A DNA stretch of 38,198 nucleotides. Origin: Amanita rubescens. Its lineage: Eukaryota; Basidiomycota; Agaricomycetes; Agaricales; Amanitaceae. Positions 22,654 to 31,600 of this stretch are shown in pieces. Below the pieces are notes generated by a model. That model was not told the DNA's origin. It worked only from the letters and a program-made list of their open reading frames with translations, and made no database searches. Made by a program: the position numbers and the translations under genes. The stretch is taken from NCBI GenBank assembly GCA_015039365.1, contig WION01000513.1, forward strand, positions 1 through 38,198, in the 5' to 3' direction. Numbering within the stretch: the first letter of the stretch is position 1; each line of letters opens with the position of its first letter.

Positions 22654-23169
22654 CCACCCATCGCCATTATCTTTCCAGCATATCGATCTTTCCAACATAT
22701 CCGTGTCGATGTCTGCGGCACGCGTCATACTTCAAGTCCCCGATTATCCCCAACAACTGCATCCTCTTGCTACCCGAATTCCGGTTGGGCCTACATAATC
22801 TCGCCATCCCGGTTCTCAATTACCCCTACTCATTCTCCCACTATCCTCGTTGGCCCTACAAATACAACCCGACCGTCCCTACATGTTCCCGCTACTATCC
22901 TGTCTGTCCCTACACTCTACATTCCTATACATCGCTATCCCATCTGTCCTTACGTTATTTTACATTCCTATATGATGCCATGGACCATGGTTACCACTAA
23001 CATCTTATGCTTCCTGCGATACTAGTAGTACCCTTACATAGTGGCACTCCATGTACTGTGCTTAGATCGCGGCTCGAATCATATCTGTTGCCATGCATCT
23101 TCTATTGTTGTCTGGTACGAATACACTACCAAAAGAGTAATCTTATGCCCTAGCGTCGTGGGATCACGG

Positions 23170-23560
23170 CTTTTTTTCTTGCCCAGAGCGCAGCTAGTTT
23201 GCCCTGGCGCTCTGCCTCGACTTTTCTTTGAACAGGTCCTTTTTTGCCGCACAGCGCAACTGGTTTGCCCCTGCACTCACCCGGCGATGGCCAAGGCAAT
23301 GGGGTCCAGCGCAGACTGCCTGGCATTTCTTTGGGCAGGTTCAAGTCCTTCCTCGCCGCACAGCGTAGTAACTGGTTTGCCCTGGCGCTCACCCGGCGAT
23401 GGCCAAGGCAATGGGGTCCAGTGACAACTGCCTGGGATTTCCTGTGAACGGGTCCGCGTCCATCCTTGCCGCACGGTGTAACTGGTTTGCCCCGGCGCTC
23501 ACCCGGCGCTGGCCAAGGTAATGGGGTCCAGCACAAACTGTGCACGCTTGTTTGTTCCAT
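23170..23560. repeat. Minisatellite of about 110 bp, three to four diverged copies
   Basis: The core TGGTTTGCCCTGGCGCTCAC, followed by CCGGCGATGGCCAAGGCAAT and GGGGTCCAG, starts at about 23261, 23373 and 23483 (spacings 112 and 110). A partial copy with TTTGCCCTGGCGCTCTGCC lies at about 23198. The link between cores repeats GCCGCACAGCG-like sequence. It is distinct from the 48-bp repeat. Confidence 0.8.
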
Positions 23561-23611
23561 GTTCCGCTACAGTAATGTGACAAACAAACGTCTATTTCTG
23601 TCACGCACGGC

Positions 23612-25115
23612 ATGGAAAATTTATTTGCCGCTATCGTGCCAGCTCTCTCGAACGATGCTGCTTTTTGCATGTTGCTGGCCTATGCCGTATCTTCAGAAGA
23701 CATAGCAACCTTCAATGATGTGCTCAAAGAGCGGCTTTCTCGTGCTTCTGCCACACCTCTTCCTCTTTGCAAGGATCTCTTCTCGGACTTCGTATCTTTT
23801 TGCAGTCGCGACCGGTACCAGCATCTTATCGGGCCACTCAAGCATGCCAACGAAGAGCGATTATCACGCCGAGCACAGCGCGCGAAAATGCACAAGCGCA
23901 TTGTGTATATTCTTGGCCTGAACTGGAAATCAACGAAGCGCGCTGCGCGACAGGCTGCCCGTTTCGCATCCGCAGCACATATCTACATTCCCAGGCTGCA
24001 TGACCCATATCCTCCCCGAGGTCATTGGGTCGCTGACTCGCAACTTATCCGCTCTTGTTGGGAATACGAATTGCAGTGCGGACGGCTGCACGATAAGCGC
24101 ACTGGCAGACACCCAATGCATATTATAGATTATACTCGCCTAGCGATAAATGTGCTGCCTGGGCAAGATGTATTCATTTACGATGCTGCTACGCGCGCGC
24201 TCATATGTGTCGTTGTACGGAACTTTTCATGCCTGCCCGACCCCCTTGCTTGGGCCGATTACATTGTCCAAGAAGCAGTTGATTATAGATTGCCGACGCG
24301 CGTATGTTGCTCTACAAGTACTAAGTTTACTATTCGTTACTAATATGCTGGCTTTTGCAGCTCGACGATCCTGGAACCATGGTCCAGGTCGGTTTTTCCG
24401 CAGGGTCCCGCAGTGCACCTGCATTCGATTGGGTCCGCAATCTTCCAAAGAATGCAGATCCCGAAGTTTCGCGCGAAATAAACGCCAATGTCAGTGCAGC
24501 GTTCGCCTTGTTTTGGAATTTATGCCGTTTTTGGTTGCCTGACCCTGTCATCGATGACATCGACAATTTCATGGAGACGACCGGCATCTACCCTATGGAT
24601 GGCAACTCGCGCACCGGAAAACTCGATGGAAAATATACAATTGTCGCAGGCGACTTGGAGTTTGAGTTTACTGATGCACGCCTCGCACCACCTGCAGGTG
24701 TCGTATCCCAAAACTACGCGCGGTGGGTTTATTTTTTGTTGATCGTATCCGCAACTTACACGTACACTGCTAAAGTGCTATCCACCACGAATACCAGCCG
24801 CACAAATGGGCGTTGTCTTGGACTACTGCGCGGACCTGCGACGATTCCTATGGTGGCGCATTCTATCTCGCTGCATATGGTGTACGTGTTGCAAACGCAA
24901 CGAATACACTTATCGCCTTTATGCCAGTCGACTTTCATGGGACTAGCCTACCACTCTGCGATCCCAGTGCCTCTAACCCAGATTATATACAAAGGGGATT
25001 AGCGATTGCAACCCCAAATCGCTTGCCCAAGACATGGATTGATTATCAAGCAGGGCTTATAAGTAAAGCCGAAGCAATTACTACAGTCTATAATGACGAC
25101 GATATCATATATTAA
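23612..25115 (+). CDS. Unknown protein with a 2OG-Fe(II) oxygenase-like C-terminal fold (463 aa)
   Basis: Three exons, 23612-24301, 24361-24722 and 24776-25115, total 1392 nt with no frame break. Introns are 59 and 53 nt, GT-AG. The N-terminal 230 residues are a helical, basic region with no family I know. Exon 2 has AFDWVRNLPKNADPEV. The last exon shows what looks like a double-stranded beta-helix: AIHHEY (His354, His355, Glu356), ALSWTTARTCDDSYGGAFYL, AAYGVRVANATNTLIAF, FHGTSL (His405) and QRGLAI (Arg424). His-x-Glu, then His about 50 residues on, then Arg is the layout of Fe(II)/2-oxoglutarate binding in JBP/TET/AlkB-type enzymes. The spacing of Arg is longer than usual and Glu replaces the usual Asp, so the assignment is a hypothesis. 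The gene follows the 15-exon unknown gene on the same strand. Confidence 0.65.
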
Positions 25116-25622
25116 ATAGCTTGTTATTGTAGAGCCTTGCATTGCTTTGTTGATCGTGTTACTTTGGGCTTTTGCGGAAGCACTATCGTTTTATGTAATC
25201 AGAAGATTGTTGTTCCTCTACCATCGCACACTTGCCGCGGTTCACCTACACTTCGAAGTTATGAACTGCGCTGCCTCGTCTGTAAGTTTTACTTATTTAA
25301 GATTTTTCATTCTAGTATTCTAAATGAACTTTTCGATAGATTACATCGATGTTTGCTCAACCGTTACCCGTATCATCGCTGGCACTGCATGCATCCGAGT
25401 CATGCCTACTGCGCTCGGTGTCAAGCTGTAGCACTCTGTGTGCTATATTTCTCGCGTTGCTATTACTTCATATCTTTGTAAGTCAATTTGTCGTTAATGG
25501 TCATTGAATTTCGAATGTGCGACACATGACAGCTCCGCCATGCGCAATGTCCCTTTGTTCTAAGGTGCCTTTGCTCTCGCATTGCTACAATTATAGTTAG
25601 TGCGATCCACGACACCATTTGC
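25116..25622. other. Transition to AT-rich Helitron DNA
   Basis: I see no gene here. Composition changes from near-balanced to AT-rich across roughly 25300-25600. The Helitron 5' end (expected TC dinucleotide, no inverted repeat) should lie in or near this stretch but cannot be fixed from a single copy. Confidence 0.4.
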
Positions 25623-28600
25623 ATGAAGGGAGATTGGCAAGATATGTGCACAATAATTACTTCTTGTTGCCACGAAATTGGAAACGGTGCGTTGCTCTTG
25701 CCGTTTTTCTGCTTACAGATAGTAATTTATGGGAATGTTTGCACCTCAGTATCAGTATGTGTGTATGCTCTAGTTATGTTCACTGCGATCCCTGTCGCCA
25801 TTTCGGGGAGCCTGAGGGGGGATTGGCAACATATATATGCGATAATTACAACTTGTTTCCATGCAATCTGTATCGGTGCGCCTCTCTTACTTCCTTTCTG
25901 CTTACAAATGTTTTGTAGCTACATGTGCATCTTGGTGTTATGCACGTCTACTCTATTCGTCTGGCTGATAAATCATTATGCCTCTTTTGAGAGTGAAATG
26001 CATTTGCCTCTTGGTGTATATATGCATCGCTTGCCAACTTATGGTTACATTCGCATCTTGGTATTATGCACCGGTGCTCTTTATCTCTATGCCTCTTTTG
26101 AGAGTGCGATATACCTGCCTCTTGGCATAAATGTGCATCACTTGCAATTAGCCGCTTATGCCTCTTTTGAGTGCACAATATTGCTGCCCATGCATTGTTT
26201 GCAATTAGTAGCTTATAATATAGCTGACACTTTTGGTGAGCTGCATTGTTCTTGCTTGAACATTCCAATCTGCCTTATTGGCACCTCACTTATAATTGGT
26301 GGTGCTTTGATCGCAGTTGCTTTTTGTACAATTATTCCTTGCCTGATGCCAATGCCCACATACAATGCACTGGATGCAAAACTGGGTGGTCATAGAACTC
26401 ACACTATGCAATATAATGATATCAGTGCCTTTATATGTGATAGTGAAACCCTAAAATACCCTGACATTGAGTTGATGAAGTTTTGTTTTATTGAGTATGT
26501 TCTTGATAGTACAAATGTTACTAAACAATATTCTGCTGAATGTTACCTGAAAGTGAAGCTGCCAATGCATAGGCTTATTTCTTTTGTGCCACTTACGTGT
26601 GCCCGGCAGCTTGCAAAAATACATGACATTGAACCAGGGTCACAGTCATCACTTAAAAAATTGAAATTGTTGTTTGAAGATCACTTGGATTGCAGTATAT
26701 GTAATACACATGTTGCCATCATTTCTGCACAGCCATCAGCTAATGAGTACAAACAAAAGTCCAAGCAGCATAGCCTCTCAAAAAAGAGTATGGTGGAAAA
26801 ACAGCAAATTCGTGAACAAACACGACAAAGAGTTTCTAAGTACCGTTCTAACAAAAATGACACAGAATTTGATATTTGTGATCTTGCTTCTATTTTCCCA
26901 CCACCTCCTGTTGATAAGAATCTTTCCCACAGAATCCTTAATGCTGCTTGTTCAAAACTTAAACCAGCATTGTTTGAGGAAGCAGGCTGTGCAGTATGTG
27001 GACAGCTTGTTCCTGTATCCTCTCTTAGCAGACTTTCAGCTGTAAAGAAATATCTGGACATATTGGAAGCACCAGGATTTACCAGACAAGAAAGGCACAA
27101 AACTTCTGATAAAATACATGAGTTCCCACAAGCCATAGATCATTCATGCCAACAGATATGTAATTCCTGTCGTGCTTCTGTGCGCATAGGGAATGTGCCC
27201 AAGTTAGCATTGGCAAGAGGTTTATGGTTAGGGCAAGTGCCAGAGGTGCTATCAGGCTTGCGATATGTGGAAAAGATGCTGGTAGCCAAAGTAAGGCATA
27301 GTTATTGTTCAATAAGAATTGCGTCAGGGATGAGAAAAATGAAAGCACATGCCATTTCCTATCAACAACCTTTGCCTAAGGTATATGACATTCTTCCACC
27401 TCCTAAAGCAGACATAGAGGAAGTACTTGCTATCATGTTTACTGGTCCTTGCAAGCCCACACCAAGTGATTTCAAGCGAACTCCATTCCTTGTGAGGCGC
27501 AATCATGTGAAAAATGCTCTGAACTGGTTAATTTTAAATCATGCTGATTATGAAGATATCACAATATCAGAGGAAAATCTTAATGAGTATTCTGAGAATA
27601 TGCCACCTGTAAGCATCGAATATAAACAAATGATGCACAATAAAACACCTGAAGGTACTAGTGTGCATGATATGGAAGAAGAAGATGGTACTGCTGATGG
27701 AGAATGTGCTTTCACTGTTCATGGTCTTACAGGTGAAGAGCTCAATATTATGTCAACTAATGCTGTGAAGGTGAAGGCATTACAACATTTGAACTTGCAA
27801 GGGAAATTCTTAGCAATAGGGCATAGTGCTGAACCTGAATCTATTTGGCATAATCCTCAGCTATATCCACAAATGTTTCCTTGGCTGTTTCCATATGGTT
27901 TTGGTGGAGTTGGAACTATCAAAGGATTGTCAGATAAAGAGCATAAGAAGTGGCTTTTAATGTACCATGATAAAAGATTTCAAACAGATCAAGACTTTCC
28001 TTTCATAGCATTCAGTCATGAGCAAATCAAAACTGCATCAACTCAAAGTTACTTACTAGCTGACAAAAAAGCATTTAATGATATCAAGCAGCGGATACTG
28101 ACTCTTGACAGTAGTGTCTTGAAATCATTGGTGGATCGGATGAGCAAAGAGGAACTTGTGAAGCCTGAAACAGAAGAGGAACAAAAATGTTTCAAGCTAA
28201 TCAGAGATCTTGACTATGTAGCTGGACCAGTGAAAGGTTCAAATACCAGTAAAAAATGGATGAGAAATGAAATTTGGTCTCTAATATATCACAGAGGTGC
28301 ACCTTTTTGGTATATAACAATCTCACCTGCTGATGTTAAGCATCCACTTTGTATATACTTTGCTGACAAGAATGAAAAATTTGCAGTAGAAATATTACCA
28401 TATGATGAACGTATGAGGTTAATATGCAGGAATCCTGTTGCAGGTGCTCGCTTTTTTGACTTCATGGTCAAGTTGTTTATCTCTGAGATCTTAGGAATTG
28501 ATGCAAAAGATGCAGGTCTATATGGAGTTGCAAAAGCTTACTATGGTACTGTTGAACAGCAAGGAAGATTGACACTACATTTGCATATGCTTATATGGCT

Positions 28601-31600
28601 ACTTGGGAATCTGACACCACAGGAAATGAGAGAAAGAATCTTGGATAAAAGCTCCAATTGGCAAAAACGCTTAATAGACTGGCTTGAAAGTTGCCATATT
28701 GGACAGTTCATGACAGGAAAGCAAGATGAAGTTCTTGCCAGTGTCGCTGAATCCTCAAAGCAAGAATCATACAAAGATCCCACTGAAAGATTGCCACAGC
28801 AACCACCCCCTCTGTGTGACTCTAAGCATACTCAGAAGGAAACCTGTAATAAATGTGACAACATGAACAAATGGTGGAATTATTTTGAGAATGAGGTTGA
28901 TGATCTTGTAAGTAAATCTAATATACATAATTGTGAAAGAGGTACCAATAAAGATGGATCTGCAAGCAAGAGATATGTATCATGCAAAGACAACAAATTT
29001 GGCAAATGCAAAGCAAGGTTTCCACGTTCAATCTTTGAATGCACAGAAGTAGATCCTGAAACAGGAGCATTAAACATCAAGAAACATGAAGCATGGATTA
29101 ATTTCTTTACCCCCATCCTTACCTATGTTATGCGCTGCAATACAGATGTGACTTGCTTGTGGTCAGGTACTGCTTTGAAAGCTGTTATTATATATGTATC
29201 AGATTACATTACCAAGACTGGTCTCAAGACACATGTTATATTTGATGCAGTGAGAAGTGTGTTTGACAAGCATCATGACATAATAGCTAGCTCACTGTCT
29301 GAAAAAGAAAAAGCAAGGAAGCTCATCAATAAGATTGTGAATACTTTATCAACAAAAACAGAGATGGGTGGACCAATGGTTTGCATGTATCTTCTGGGCA
29401 ATCCAGATCATTACACTAATCACACATTTGTCCCATTTTACTGGCACAGTTTTGTGCTTGAGGCCCAAAAAGCATGGGAAAAGGTTGACTCTACTACAAT
29501 CACAGAAAAGGTTACTTTAGTCCTGACAAAGAAAAAAATTGTTGGCATATCTCCTGTATATGACTACATTTATCGTCCATCAGAGCTTGAACATATGAAC
29601 TTGTATCAATGGGTATTGCAGTGTGAGCGCAGAAAGTACCAAAAAGATAGTTCTAAGACTGTGCCCACAGATGAAATGGACCCTACTGATGAAAATGAAA
29701 TGGAAAATGGTGACAGCCTCAATAACAGTTCTGATGAAGCATGTGACAGTGATCCTGAAATGACAAATGAGGAGCAAGTAGATGATGGGGATCACAATGA
29801 TAATGTAATGTTAGGGAAGGATGTCATGGCAGATAAGGTGTCCAAAAATATGTATAGGTTTCAGAAACAACATCCCCTTTATGAAACACATATAGCCTTT
29901 CTCAGGCCCATGAAGCCCACTGCTGTTGTTAATTTCATAGGACGCATCCTTCCCAGATGTGATCAGGGTGACAGAGAATTCTACTGCCTTACTATGTTGG
30001 CACTATTCAAACCTTGGAGATCTGGCTTACATCTAAAGATAGAGCAAAAGTCATGGGATGAAACATTTAATGAGCATGAGTTCACAAAAAGGGAGAAACA
30101 ACTCATTAGAAATTTCAATATAAAGTATGAATGCTTTGATGCTCGTGATGATTTTCGTGCTCAAATGAAAGCAGGTACCACCTCTAATGAGTGGCCTATC
30201 AATTGCTTTGATGGAATTGAAATAGATAATGAAATGGTTGGTGATCATGATCCATATGTTGATCCAAATAGTGAAGACCTATTTAAGGAACCTGATATTC
30301 AAAAACTATGCAAATCAGAATTGAATCGACGAAAAGAAGCAGGTGAAATCAGAGATATCTTGCAAAGAACTGGATGGTTGAATGAAACACTCAATGTTAT
30401 TCCTTGTACTAATATCATTGAAGTCAACTCATCCAGCCATTTGCCTGCTTCAACATGGAAAGCAATGTTACAAGAACAGAAACAAAGAGCCCTTGAAAAC
30501 AAAGTGCAACCAACATTCAAAGACAAGAATGCTGTGACTGAATCATTCACACCAAATGTCGTGAAAGTGATTGACAAAGCCTACCTAGAGAAAAGATTTC
30601 ATACAACAGAGCATAACAATTCAATGGATATCATATGCCAGCAGTACTTGCTGAATGAAGAACAAGAGAGGGCTTTCAGGATCATAGCAAATCATGTTGT
30701 CTTGCCAAATTCAGAGCCATTGAAGATGTATATAGGTGGCATGGGTGGTACAGGAAAATCACAGGTACTCAAGGCAGTTTCAAGCTTCTTTGAAAGCAGA
30801 CATGAAGCATATAGATTCACAATAGTGGCCCCAACTGGAACTGCAGCTGCATTGCTATCAGGATCAACCTATCATTCTGTCCTTGCAATAAATGATATGA
30901 GTAGTGATGCACAAGCTACTAAGGCATTGGCACAGGTTCGATTAAGGTTACTAGGAGTAGATTATATCTTCTTGGATGAAGTTTCAATGCTGTCTTGCCA
31001 TGACTTGTATAAAATAAGTTCTCAGTTGTGCAAAGTAATGAATGAACCAACACTTCCATTTGGAGGATTAAACTTCCTTTTTGCTGGTGACTTTGCTCAG
31101 CTGCCTCCCCCTGTTGGGGGTGAAAATGTGTCATTATATAGCAGGACTGTTGGCCAATGTGGAACTTCAAAAAAGGCACAAGAGAGTTCAATGGGTAGAG
31201 CATTGTGGCACCAAGTTACTATAGTAGTCATCCTTAGGCAGAATATGAGACAAAAGACTCAATCTAAGGATGATGATAAACTGCGCACAGTCTTAAGCAA
31301 TATGAGGTATAAGGACTGCACTCTTGCTGATATACAATTCCTCAGGTCACTCATCACCTCTCAAGTTCCAGGTAAATGTTCCATAACTGATGAAAAATTC
31401 AAATTTGTATCAATAATAACTGCCAAAAATGCACAGAAGGATGAAATAAATAGGTTGGGTTGTCAAGCATATGCACAACATACTGGACAACAACTTGTTG
31501 AGTTTTTCTCAGAAGATTCCTTGAAGCCATCAGATGAACTTGAAAGAAACAAAAAACATGGGAAACCCAAGAAAAGGTTGGCTAAGCTTAGTGCTGTGCA

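Larger units (their letters stand above)
22331..23611. other. Minisatellite-rich spacer between the two unknown genes
   Basis: The 1.3-kb spacer has two tandem repeats (listed separately). Between them, 22660-23160, is C/T-rich DNA with many TACC/CCTAC stretches. The long open frames here exist because the 48-bp repeat has no stops and a period divisible by three. I see no domain or splice pattern and no gene. Confidence 0.6.

Noticed and set aside
22323..23000. Long plus-strand frame with repeated LPLSLPLPPLVNISTF units
   Set aside because: It exists because a 48-bp repeat without stops is divisible by three. The opposite strand is open too, and no splice or domain evidence supports a gene.
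23150..23670. Minus-strand frames of 65-136 codons over the 110-bp repeat
   Set aside because: They share repeated segments created by the tandem repeat and show no independent coding signal.
25948..26268. Minus-strand 106-codon frame with repeated SHSQKRH segments
   Set aside because: It is antisense to direct repeats in the Helitron 5' region. The repeated peptide only mirrors the DNA repeats.
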